From Hoplostethus atlanticus (lineage: Eukaryota > Chordata > Actinopteri > Trachichthyiformes > Trachichthyidae), in NCBI GenBank assembly GCA_034670405.1, contig JAXDDX010000345.1, positions 62,001 through 126,000 of the forward strand: DNA of 64,000 nt. The letters run 5' to 3'. Shown here piece after piece: positions 1-12,141 of the stretch (the stretch's first letter is position 1; every line of letters begins with the position of its first letter). The position numbers were made by a program, and so were the translations under genes. The notes under the pieces were generated by a model. It was not told the DNA's origin. It searched no databases and worked only from the letters and a program-made list of their open reading frames with translations.

Positions 1-67
1 CCTAATTCATTCTCTTGGTGTTTTTCTGCAGTTCTTTTATTAAAGTTAAGAAGAGGAGCTGCCTTAC

Positions 68-3000
68 CGTGGAATTCAGTGAGTTTGGATTCTAAGACGT
101 AGAACTCAAGGTATCTTCTGTAGACCGACCACCTTTCAGTTTCATGTCCGACTGCAAGAAGAAAAGAAAAGATCTTAGACTAACATACAAAGAGCTGATG
201 AAACACGTTTCTCCTGATTAATTGATGATTCTGAGGTAAAGGGAGCTGAAGTTAACGTCTGGTTAGCCTCCAATTCTAATTTCAAACATTCTTCTCAAAG
301 CTTCAAAAACATTGTACATGCTTTGTCATTGTTTGCTGCGCACAGTGGCTCAGTGGATCTGATGCTGCATTCAGGTCACATGAGAACAACCGTCGTAACA
401 CCTTCAAAGCAACAACTTTGTTTTCTAGGATTTGACCTCATCTGAAGCCATTAAGAAGCCATGATTACTTTCTGTAGACTCTGGTTGGTCCTGACAGCTT
501 TTCAACACTTAGTGAGTGATTATCAAACCACCAGTTCCTGAGTAGTATTTACCACCTGGAAGCTGAAGTGAACGGAGAACGGAAGCTTGTATCTACCATC
601 TTTTCCATAGGACATGAATGCAGCACAACATCAACCAGATTCTACGCTATTCTGGCGAACATACCAGATGAGGCCCTTGATCCAGCCTTGTGCTTCGCCT
701 CCCCATTCTCTCACCTTCCTTCCTGTCGTTGCGCTCCACGTCGATGCAGAAGACGGGGATCCTCTCCCTTTCGTCGAAGAAATCAATGTAGGGGATGGTG
801 ATGCTCCAGGCGGACAGGTTCCTCAGGGTCCCCGGGGTGCTGGCCGGCTCGGCGGGGAAGTCGTCCTCCATCACGACCGTCGCCTCCTCCACCTGCAGGG
901 GCATGGAGAACCAAACCAGTTAGTTTTGGCCTCAAAGAGAAATGAGAAACGTGTATAGAAATAAATAGGTGACGTACTGACTTACATCGAGCATCAACAC
1001 ATAATAACCGTAGGAAGACAGGTGGTGACTCTACAAGTAAAATCATCATATCCTCTGGGCTTTGATACTTCAGACTCATGATGAAGAAGCACTCACCATG
1101 TCCTCGTCGACATCGTTCATGGTGCTGGGCGGCAGCATGGCCCCCTCCATGGTCGTGCTCTTGAACACTCCCTTTATTTTGCTCCCAATTCTGCTGATCC
1201 CGAACGGCTCCCCTCGCTTTAATGTGTTTCTGGGTGAACAAAGAAATCCGCCGGTACATATAGTTGCAGCCAATACACTGGTACATACCGGTCCCTGCAG
1301 TACGCATCTATCTTGCAGTACTACTGCACTGCCCGCTGCACTGGACCGATCCACCTCTTTTCTATTTACTCCAATTCCTCTCAAAAGATCTCTTCCATCC
1401 GTCTCCTCAGTCTCCTCCTTCTCTCTTTCATGATGCTCATGGGAATATTGTAAGGGCACCGTGATTCTGACCCTTGACCTCCTCCTGGTTGCTTGTAAAT
1501 TGGTGCTGTAGAAATGAACGTTGGAGGCTAAGGCTAAAGGCTCATCGTTTCATGGAAATGCAGCTTGCCGTCTCCAAAATGTTGTAAAATAGAAGTGAAT
1601 AGGAATATTCATGCCTCATGTCTGTCAAGTGGCTAGCTGCCAGATCTTTCTTTGTGCAGCTGACAAGAAAATATTCTGAATTTTCCATAACAATTCCTCT
1701 CCATGATGCAGCAGACATGCAGTAAAAAGATATCTTGATGCCCAACGATGCTTGGGTATCTAGCAACAGCATGGTAGATTAGTCAAGCCTAAACTGAGCA
1801 GTATTTGGCGGCTGGTGATAAATTCCCACCCTGGTCATCGTCATGCCGAGTTAAGGTATGAAGCCGAAAAAAACAATCACATCTTTGTCTCCGTTCAATC
1901 ATGCTGTGGCAGAGTGGGCACCTTGTATATCCAACCGGTTGAATCGTTTTTTTAAAAACCAAATCCAAGTTGTTGTTTAGATGATTTTCCTTCAGGCCCA
2001 CAATGTAATTTAGAGCTTTATTATGTGAGCCTGACAGTTCTGTTTTTAAAGGGGCAATAAGTCAGGTTTTTACTGCCCCATAGCACAAAATGACCTTCAT
2101 ACATCTGGGTGGTTGACAGGGTTGTTGATCAAAACCAATGACCCAATGATTACTTGGCCAAGCGCTGACAACTTCAATTACCAGACAATTTCCCAACCCT
2201 AACCGCCTCCCTGCCCCCCCACACCAAAGTAAACTGACATCATGGGTTATTTACCCCTGGAATGTGACGTTTTCTCTACTTTGGTGGAACTACCCATATT
2301 CTCAAACATGTAGTTAAAATCAAACCATGCATAAAATGTACACAAAGACACAAGACCAACAGCAGCACTGCCTCTCACAAGCCTGCAGATTATTTTGCTT
2401 TTTGTAGGATTTTTTTTTTACTCAAGCAACTTTTGTTTGATTCACTGCACAGCTTGCAACAATACGTCTGCATGCACATATGGTTGCGTCGTTGGGTCGT
2501 ATGGTTGCATGCAGCAAACTGTGGGCAGCCAGGTGCCACTGGGCCTCGTCATGCCAAAAACCTACTTACCTCACTTCTTCCAAATTGAGGCTATTTCTGG
2601 AACAATACGTTGAACAGATTTTAGGCCTCTGGGCAACTAAACATGACAACTGGATCTAAAAATGACCTTTGTGGGAAAGTTGCTGATGCTTAAAAGGTTG
2701 GGAGTGGAGTTGGAGTTCTGGCCAGTACAGAGTTAATATTTCAGTAGCGTCGTCTTCAACACTTTATTTTATGTTTTTGTATTTTAGTTCATTCTACTTC
2801 AGAAGAAAAGTAACCAATCTGAATGTAGGATAAACCTATGTGAACACACTGGTACGTATTAAAGGGTTTCATGTGAATGGAGTCCATATCACACACAAAC
2901 CTGTTCATTCTGGAGTTCCTGGTTATAGACTCCGCCCCCCTCAGCAGGTATCTGAAGTACTGCACACAAAAAACAGAGGTATTGAAGTTAAAGTACAAAT

Positions 3001-6000
3001 TCAACAACTCTGTCAGTTGTTTTGAGTTTTAGCTTAGTTTTATTACTTAAAGCAACATTTGACATTATTCATTGGTTCACCAAGTTAATTGTAAAGTGCA
3101 GCTAATAATGCTAATAATAATGCTAACAAGCCCTTTAGGGAACCTGGAGGAACATCTGGTGAAGAGGGGGTAAACTAGTGGTGAGAGACTGTTGTGTAAC
3201 CAAAAGGTCACGTGTCCATGAACAAGACCCTTCATCAGCCAAATGCCTAAAATGCCCTTCTATTAACGTGGTAATCGTGTTCACATGTCGACACGGACAA
3301 CAGCAGATTCCCTACAGCGCCATGGCACATTGATGGCCTTACAAGCTATAGATAACTAAAAATGATTTAAAAACCAGATTGTACATAGTTAGAGGGACAC
3401 AGACATCGTAACCTATCTGCCATTTTGACCGGGAACTGATCATTTTGATAAATTTGATCCTTTTGTGTATAATGTAGCTTGTTAGCTAGCTAACCATCAC
3501 TGTCTTGTTAACACATCTGATTAGCACACTAGCTAACGTAGCTAGTAGTCCCATGTTAACAGTAACTAGTTAGCTAGCTACCAGTGTGTTCAGGTTAACT
3601 GAGCTGACTCTTCTCCAGCTCCAACTCAGAGTGTTTTGGAGTAGAGACTAGGGCTAAAGACAAGACAGTTTACTGAGTCACAGTAACCTACACCTAGACA
3701 TTATTTGCACACAGCCAATTCACCAATGGACCAATGGATAGTAGGTTGCTAACTTATTGCACTCTTACCTTAACACTAGTTATGCTCTTAGTTGCTTGTT
3801 TAGGAAGGAAATGCACTTACGATTTCTGGTGATTAGTAGTTTTCTTGCCTACCTATGTTGAATGCACTTATTGTAAGTCACTTTGGATAAAAGCGTCTGC
3901 TAAATGCCTGTAATGTAATGACCTCCATGATGGCGCCAGCCGTGGTTGCTGGGAGATGTAGAGTTGTGATACAACTGCAAAGCCCATACAGAGCAATGAG
4001 CGTCTCACCCTGACTGACTGGCCTGAAGCTGGTCCCCATGGCACCGTGGGAAAACCTGGTCTACTCAGAGCTCGGCCAAGCCTTACCTCATCGCTGTGGC
4101 AGAACATCGGGGTGAAGACTCTCTCCAGCAGGGACAGGACATGTTCATACGCCTCAAACAGACAGCGCATCGTCTGCAGCTTCACCACGCCAGCATACGG
4201 CCCCTCGGCGACTGAGAGGGAAGACATGTATGCGTTTATGTGCGTACGTATGTGGCTACGTGGGATTAATGCAGGGGAACATTGTACGTCTCGCAATGTT
4301 CAGCTAGGAAGTAAAACAACTTCATTCAATTTGTTTCTTAGGCCTTTTTCAACTGCTTGAACGTGTTTCCAAAATGTTGTTCTTTTTTCATATACTGTAC
4401 TATTCTTGTTTGTATGCCTTTTTATAAACTTTGCTTTTAAGTGCTCTACAAGATTATTTGTTTTTAGTTTAAATTCAAGAATGACTTTATTGGCCGGTAC
4501 AATAAATGTACAGGAATTTGTATTGGTGTCAGCAGTGCAGAAACATGTGAGTCTCCACCACTGGAAACAACTGATACCTACTCTTACAAAATGATGGCTG
4601 GCATGAATGTGAAGCAAATTATTGGTTGCTATTGAAGTTACGGGTCATCTTAACACCTCTGCTTACAAAATAATTTGTTTTTTCACGCGTTTCACAACTG
4701 AACCGTGTAGTATGAACTGTTAAACCTCTGTTAGAAGTCGATATGTCTCTGCACCGAACACGTACGTTTGATGTGCTCGAGTGAAGTGGAGTTATGGAGT
4801 CATCGCTGTTCTGCTGCATCGTATCACAGCCTGTCACTGGAGAGAACGTCGCTGGCTGTGAGAAAACATTTTAACATCTAGTCTTACTGTTCCTGATCTC
4901 CTCTACGATGAACGGGTCGAAGCTGATCTTGTCGATGCTCTCCTCCAGGCAGTAGGTCTGGTAGATGTGCAGCACCTCGCCATGCAGACGCTGCAGCTCC
5001 GAGTCGCTCAGATCCGGACTCAGGATCTTGTCGTTGAACTCCTCTGGAGGAAACGGTGAAGAGGTTTCAAATCCAGGCAGACCCTGGTGTATTGATGCTA
5101 CTGTCACAGTGCTGCTCCAAGGAGCTGTTGAGTGCAGCAAACTAAAACAAGGTGTCCCTCACAAATAATGCAATCCCCCTCTGGTCCAGTCAGTAAATAC
5201 ATGACACAGAAAACTGTTTTTCAACAAACACAAAGGGGAGTAAAATCCAGAGTGGTGAGATGCATCATTTTAATCAAAATCTGATCGTCGTGTCTGACAT
5301 GTGTGTGATATATGTGATTGTATGTGATGGATGAATGAACAGCAGACTATATTCTCGGAGGCGGAGCTGAGTTGAGTTAAACCTCAGTGGGCGGGGCCAA
5401 ATAATCAGTTTTTCCGAGCGCAACTTAGCTAACTGGCAAAGAAGGATCTCCGGTCAAAATATAAACAACAACAGAAAGGTTGCAGGATTTTTTTTTCAGC
5501 GAAGCTAACTAGCTAACCTACAACAAAACTGAGGTGGTTCTTACCTACGGCGAGGCAGAACTGCAGAACGTGCACGGCGCCCTCCTGCTTCAGGAAGTTC
5601 ATGAAGCGGAAGAGGAGGTCCTGCTGCTCCCGGATCTCCTTCAGGTCCAGCTTCAATACCTGGAAAACCAGAGAGGGAGGGAGGGAGGGAGGAGAGAGAT
5701 GCTTCTATCATGTTCAGTAATATCGTACAAAATAAAACTCCTTGAGGGTGAACTAAAAATATACATGTGAATAGAAATATATAGACAGACGCATAAATAT
5801 AGAAACAACTGGGTGAGAAACTGCAGTGGAATATCTCCCCGTCACCTCACCTTAATTCTTTTCTTGATTTTCACAGCAGACATATTTCCATCGAGCGTCT
5901 AAAGGGTCAAAGGAACAAGGTCCTCCTGTCAGATACTCACCGACGGCTTCTTGTTGCTGCACTCGGCATATTTCTGTAGGAAGGGAACCAGGGTCGATGG

Positions 6001-9000
6001 AGGCTCCGTGGCCACCTCCGGCTGCAGAGACAGTACAGAGGATGTTCACCAAGAGTACATTACATTACATTACAGTCATTTAGCAGACGCTTTTATCCAA
6101 AGCGACTTACAATAAGTGCATTCAACATAGGTAGGCAAGAAAACTACTAGTCACCAGAAATCGTAAGTGCATTTCCTTCCTAAACAAGCAACTAAGAGCA
6201 GAACTAGTGTTAAGGTAAGAGTGCAATAAGTTAGCAACCTACTATATCTTAAACAAATGAGACAAATAAGAGAATCAAATAAACAAGAGCTAAGACAAAT
6301 AAGTGTATCAAATGAACAAGAGCCAATAAACAAGAGCTCAGACACATAATTGACGACAAATAGGCATGGCTAAGAGGAAGAGTCAGGGTAGTGTTTCCTG
6401 AAGAGGTGGGTTTTCAGCCTGCGGCGAAAGATGGGCAGCGACTCTGCTGTCCTGACATCAGTGGGGAGTTCATTCCACCACTGTGGGGCCAGAACAGAGA
6501 AGAGCCGTGACCGTGTAGATCGGCCGCAGGGCCCTCTGAGCGACGGGGCAACCAGTCGCCTCGAGGCAGCAGAGCGAAGTGGTCGGGCGGGGGTGTAAGG
6601 CTTGACCATAGCCTGGAGGTAAGAAGGAGCTGATCCTTTCACTGCCCTATAGGCTAGCACCAGGGTCTTGAACTGGATGCGAGCCGCTACAGGGAGCCAG
6701 TGTAGAGAACGGAGAAGGGTAGTTGTATGGGAGAACTTGGGGCGGTTGAACACCAGACGAGCTGCAGCTTTCTGAACAAGCTCCAGAGGTTTGATGGCAA
6801 ACGCCGGGGCACCAGCAAGGAGGGAGTTGCAGTAGTCCAGGCGGGAGATGACAAGAGCCTGGATGAGCACCTGCGCTGCCTTGTCAGTGAGGAAGGGGCG
6901 AATCCTCCTGATGTTGTAGAGGAGGAATCTGCAGGAGCGTGTCACCGATGCGATGTTTGCCGAGAACGACAGTTGGTCGTCCAGGGTCACACCCAGATTC
7001 CTCGCAGTCCGAGTTGACGTCACCACAGCATTATCAATGGAGTACGGTAACTATCTCAATAGAGTACGGTAACTATCTCAAAAAGCCTATTATTACATAT
7101 TACATATTATTAGTTTAATAATAGTGAATTCATTCCAACTTATAAAGGTCTAACTAGAGGCACAGCTTGACCATTTGCTCTTCTGCCTCCTGGTGAAGTG
7201 ACGCCTACTCTTGATAACATGAAATTAAAACATCATCGTCATCGTTTTCAATGGATAGTCCTTAGCTGACAATATGACAGAATATTTACTGATGGACTTT
7301 TTCACTTACTGGAGTGTCATCAACAAATATGAGCACCATGAGGTTCACAGTATCCTGAAAAACAAAAGTAGAAAGAAAGCATGGCATCACTCGGACTGAA
7401 TTCAAATGCTGTCTCATACTGAAGCCTTGAAATCTATCATACAGGTCAAAAGTATTTTTTGGTGTCATTTCTTTCTGTCATCAGCGATACAGCCATCGAG
7501 ACATGTGTCCTGCAACCTCAACTTGAAGATTAGATGAGAGACTTTGTGCCGATATGAGCAGGATACAACAGCCCGTCTCAAATGCATTCGCCACCATTAG
7601 AGGTTTTACAGTCAGCATCATATGACCTGCTGATCCAATTCATGGTCCGTCTTGTTGCGGGACTCGTGCCTCGCCACTCGAGACACATCAGTAACGTCAT
7701 ACTCACGGGATCAGCCATGAAGTCCATGGTTGGCAGGATGACGGACCCAGCCATCACCTCCCGCAGCAGCAGAGCCAGAGACCTGGGGGGAGGCGACACG
7801 TCAACTTTCTTTCTTCGTGGCGTCGTCCTCAACGTGGAGAGCTTGAGAAGTTTAGCTTTCATGTTGAATGCATGAACTGAACTTCCAGGGACAGGAAGTG
7901 ATCTAACTAGTCTCTACAGACGTTTGGGCCTGCCTACCTGCAGTCTGTGGCTTTCGGAGGCATCACGTAGGCGAACAGCATCTCAGTCAGCTTCCTCAGG
8001 TACAGCAGCTCGTCTTTGCGGCTGCGCAGGGCGATGTGGAGGTCGGGGCCGTATTCGTCCAGCGCTGCCTGCTGTAAGCCGTCCACACTCTTCACTGGAG
8101 ACACAAACACCCACAGTGCTGTCTAACCTCACCAGACACTTTCACTCTTCAGACAACAAGGTTTTCAGAATAGAACAGGACTTCTAAATGTTGGTTACCG
8201 GCCACAGCGGCTGCTAGAGTCGACTAACTACCGCCACAGCCAAAATCTACCAGCTAGTTGGTGGCGATTGGTTGGTGGTGATTCCCCTTCCTGACTACAG
8301 AGATACTGCAATTACTATAGAATACATCAATTACTATCCAAGGCCTTTCCAACTTCCATGACCTTTTATATAATTCAGAGAATATCAAGTCAACAGTTTA
8401 CAGTGAATAGTCTTATGATGTGCCTCGCCGATTGACAAACCTTTTTGTCGAGCCTTTGCGATGATTTCAATATGCTTCATTGCAGCTTTCATCACCTGGT
8501 CAGCAAATACAGTGGGGACGTCAACCTGGTTGGAAGAGGAACAAAATCACTTCACAGATAACCTGAGCTGACCAGAGCTGATGTCTGGTGTGAAGTGAAG
8601 CGACGTCAAGTCAAGTTTATTTTTAACAAGCAGGTTAAAACAAGGGACACAAAAACAGATATAAATGTAGGTGATAAAACAGGAGTACATCGCAAACTCC
8701 AAGAAACAGGAGCAGAGCAAGTGTGTGAGAGTGCAATAACATCACAGATATAAATACTGAGTCAGTGTCTGATCCCCTGGCAGAGAGGAAGTACACCGCC
8801 ATGAAAACCAACACTGACCAGTAGAGATGCAATCAACTGCATTCGACTCTTCCTGAGCCTCATTTGACTTTGAAAAGCATGAAACCACAGAACTACTGCA
8901 TGAAGAGAGAGGAATGAAGAGAGAGGAACGAACGGTTTGAGGAAACACATCCCTGAGGAGGAGTTATCGAGCCTCACCTTCTGAGCTCGGCGAACGAGCA

Positions 9001-11435
9001 CCGATGCGAAGAAGCGAAAGGTCATCCTCAGTTCGTCCACACATGCCTCGTCATCTGTGATGTCCCTGCAAACCACAGGACGGAGTTTAAGCCAAGTTCT
9101 CCACCGTGAGTCCGAAACACTAACTCAAAGTCTGGAAAAGCACCGGTAGGTCTCCTCACCTGTACCAGGGGAACACAAAGTTCTCCAGGACTAACTCGAA
9201 CACCTACAGGTCAAAGACGACAGAGAATTACTACAGCTCAAAAACTATTCAGCAGATAGTTTTATAACTGAAGGGTTTCATGACAAAACGCTGTATGTCG
9301 TTTTGTGGAGAAAAGAAATACCTGATGAACAGATCATTACATCTAAAATGGACATGTTTAGTAAGTAAAGGGCTTTTAAAAGACCTTTTTAATGCTGCCT
9401 GGAACTGAATTTAAGACACAACATCCACAACAGACACAGAGCTGGTGCATTTATCACTGAACATCGCCAATGAAAGTTGTGAAACTACAAATGGGCAGAA
9501 AAAGAAAAAGGACACCAGGAAATTAATAGTTAATGGACATGAAGTCCAACGGTGTTTATTAAAGCAGACAGGCTGCAGATCGTGAAAAGACCTCTAATAA
9601 CTGTATTTAACATTTTAAAGCCTTAAATTGAGATATTTCAACACTTTTTGATACCTTTAAGCCCCCCTGGACACTCGGTCTCAAATAACTTCAATAACAG
9701 TCACGATAGTGTGTTTTACTTTCATGCCAGCAATCATTTTGTCAGAGGAGGGGCCACAGTGTGCAAACAGTATTCGTCGGGGTACCTCGGCTATCGAAGC
9801 GTCCACTTTGGAGAACACTTTCAAGTCCAACCATGGCTGGTAGTTTTCAAGGAGAAGCGTCGGCCTGTAAATAATAAATGATATTAATGCCAGTGACCTG
9901 CCAAACCTGCCACCGCCTGCAGGTTCTTTTCTAGTCTAAAATCACATCTGGCTGCTATGAGGGTGAACGTGGCTGTGGAGTTTGATAATCATCATTCACT
10001 GTGGCTGGAGGAGTAGTAACACACTTCGGAGTCCTCTTCTCATATAATGACACTGATAATAATAAGAGGATCAAACAGAAACACATCATATACATTCTCC
10101 CCATCTACCCACGATGCATCACGTGTCGCCGGTGGGATTAACATACCGGTGGCGTTTGCACTTGACCTTCCCACACACTGCACAGCTGTGGCCCAGAGGA
10201 AACAACTCCTGCTGCTCCTGCTGCTGGAAACACAAACCACCATTATCACACGGTGACCCTGCGGCTGTATGTCACTGCTGTGGAGGGAAAACTGGCAAAT
10301 GCATAGCTCCTGATAACTGCACATCTGTGTTGCACATGACAGTTAAAGTTATAATCCACAACATTTTCATATAAATAAAGTTTGTTTTCTGTGGGTTAAA
10401 AATAGCGAATGTAAATTCTTTCATATACCAGCTAGAAGTTGAATCACTATTGTGTCAGCACAGACATTTATTTATAGGAAAATGTCACAGATTATTACTT
10501 TAACTGGTATTTTTGTGATGATTATTATTTTTATTTTAGTCTTACTTTGTTCCTTGGCTTTATAGCGAAGAAGATATTTGGGAGAAGGGACTCCGGGCCA
10601 AGAGAGCAGTAGAAAGTAATAATGCCGGCCAGGAAAGACCAGAAGACCATCAGTATGTGGATATACCTGGAGGGAAACCATTAAAACACGTTGATGAACG
10701 GAGAAAGAAGCTGAAAAATGATGGTGTGCTTGTTGTAAAGGAGTTTTAAATGTGACAGGAGAGACGAGGGAACATTCATTCAACAGCAATTACCACTACT
10801 GCTGGAGTAAATATCAGGTTAAAATAATTAAGAAGTAAACAAATTTACAAACATCCCAAATATCCCTTTAAAAAAATAAAGATATTTAATCCTAATGTGA
10901 AGAATACATGTTTTTACAATGAAGTAGCAAAAATTGTATACAAAAGAAAAAGGTAATTTTCAGTATCATACCCTTCGCTATAAATTTCCATCTAAAAAGG
11001 AAAATAATGTTTATAATAATAAAGTTAAATGAATAAAGTATTCAAAAGACAAGACAGACAGAATGTGCAACCCTGTATCTTCACTACAAGCATATCTGGG
11101 ATCAGATTTGCCTCTAAAAGTCTAAAGGATTGGCCTTGTTAGGTAAAATCATCCGTCAATAAAACAATCAGATAAACGGCTCTGTCCTGACAGCCGTAGC
11201 AGCTCGAGCTCCTCCAGACATCACATGATCCTGCACTGTTCAGGATAATCTCACTATGTCCATTCCGAGGAACAGACCTTACTCCTCACCTGTTGAGCAG
11301 TACAGTAAAGGAGAGCATGGACAGCAGCAGGAAGCAGAAGACTGGATATTGACGGCCAACTTCTCTCAGGGCGTCAATCTTCAGCCCTTGCTTCAGATTC
11401 TCCCAATACGTTTGAATGCCTGCCATCCTTTCCAT
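68..11435 (-). CDS. snx14: Sorting nexin 14, 5' two-thirds (18 exons; 3' end beyond the left edge)
   Basis: SNX14 is an endoplasmic-reticulum-anchored PXA-RGS-PX-nexin protein linked to lipid-droplet and endolysosomal function. Exons in transcript order: 11290-11435, 10546-10666, 10147-10223, 9786-9864, 9160-9203, 8978-9065, 8441-8525, 7938-8094, 7707-7782, 7310-7354, 5941-6021, 5545-5659, 4888-5043, 4087-4211, 2901-2959, 1097-1229, 715-892, 68-151. All join in phase and give about 616 codons. Exons 1-2 encode two hydrophobic segments (YPVFCFLLL..., HILMVFWSF...). Exons 4-9 carry the PXA region ([20 protein letters not shown]). Exons 11-14 carry the RGS fold ([33 protein letters not shown]). 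Exons 17-18 begin the PX domain ([25 protein letters not shown]). The start at 11435 precedes the first hydrophobic segment; a second ATG lies three codons later. The rest of PX and the C-terminal nexin domain are off the window. Identification rests on remembered human SNX14 and is strong. Confidence 0.95.
3738..3921 (+). mobile_element. L2-type LINE 3' tail fragment (plus copy)
   Basis: About 184 bp ending in the fish LINE/SINE tail motif GATAAAAGCGTCTGCTAAATG, followed by a short TGTAA-type tail. It is an inverted, nearly identical copy (about four mismatches by eye) of the tail at 6057-6242. It lies in the snx14 intron between exons 14 and 15. No coding part of the LINE is attached, so it is a heavily 5'-truncated copy. 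Confidence 0.8.
6055..7030 (-). mobile_element. 5'-truncated L2/CR1-type LINE with reverse-transcriptase C-terminal fragment
   Basis: On the minus strand an open frame of about 218 codons (7026-6370) encodes the C-terminal end of a non-LTR reverse transcriptase. Recognisable segments are [35 protein letters not shown] and [13 protein letters not shown], typical of fish L2/CR1/Rex-type LINEs. A roughly 300-bp 3' UTR follows, ending in the conserved AAAGCGTCTGCTAAATG tail and a (TGTAA)n terminus at 6057-6071. The catalytic core and ORF1 are missing, as expected from 5' truncation during integration. It sits in the snx14 intron between exons 10 and 11. The exact LINE clade is an inference. Confidence 0.85.
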
Positions 11436-11963
11436 GGGACCTGTTGACAGGAAGTTCACATGAAATAACATTTCCCATGACAAGTTAACGCTAAAAAAAA
11501 AAGACGTTTTTAGTTTTGTTGAATGTAAAGTGTACGTTAAACGGGATTACAGCCAGGGTAACCTTTAAAATGAGATTTGCGAGAATGTCGAAGCTAGCTA
11601 GTCCGAGTTAATTTTGCTAACTGTTATGTTGGTGGCAGCAAATACCGACAAAACTCACAGCGACAAAACTATCGAAGCAGCTCTTCATATAAAACGCATT
11701 TTATCCACACGCATAGTCTTCACTTGTTCGATAAACTCTTCAAAATCGAGTTATTTCCTTATATTTAAAAAGTGTTTTACTTCATGTTTTCGATTTTTTA
11801 AATTCCTACTGACTTCCTTGACAGATGGAATGTTTTCTAATCCGACAACGTCATTTCCGTTCGAGCCGATCGAATGTTTGGTGAATTCAAAACACGGCGT
11901 GTCCCGAGTGAGCGTAGCTAAGGGGAAAAGACGATGCCGCGGTCCTTTTAGATTAAAATTAAA
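11436..11963 (-). promoter_or_regulatory. snx14 5' UTR and putative promoter
   Basis: This is the sequence between the snx14 start codon and the decayed left end of the Tc1-like element, transcribed leftwards. It has no convincing coding potential and is moderately AT-rich with scattered CpGs (for example around 11,855-11,935). No clear TATA box was seen. The transposon lies only about 530 bp upstream of the snx14 ATG, so the native promoter is either within this stretch or was interrupted by the insertion. The transcription start is not determined. Confidence 0.35.
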
Positions 11964-12141
11964 ATAGTATTTAATCCCCTACCAACCAGCAAGAATTCTG
12001 GCTCCCACAGACCGGTTATGTGCCCATGAGGCACACAGATTAGTCCTCTCGCTTTAAGAAAGTACTCCTAATCTCAACTGGTTACGTGTATAAATGAAAC
12101 CTGTCCACAGAATCAAACTTCACATTTCTAACCTCTCCACC

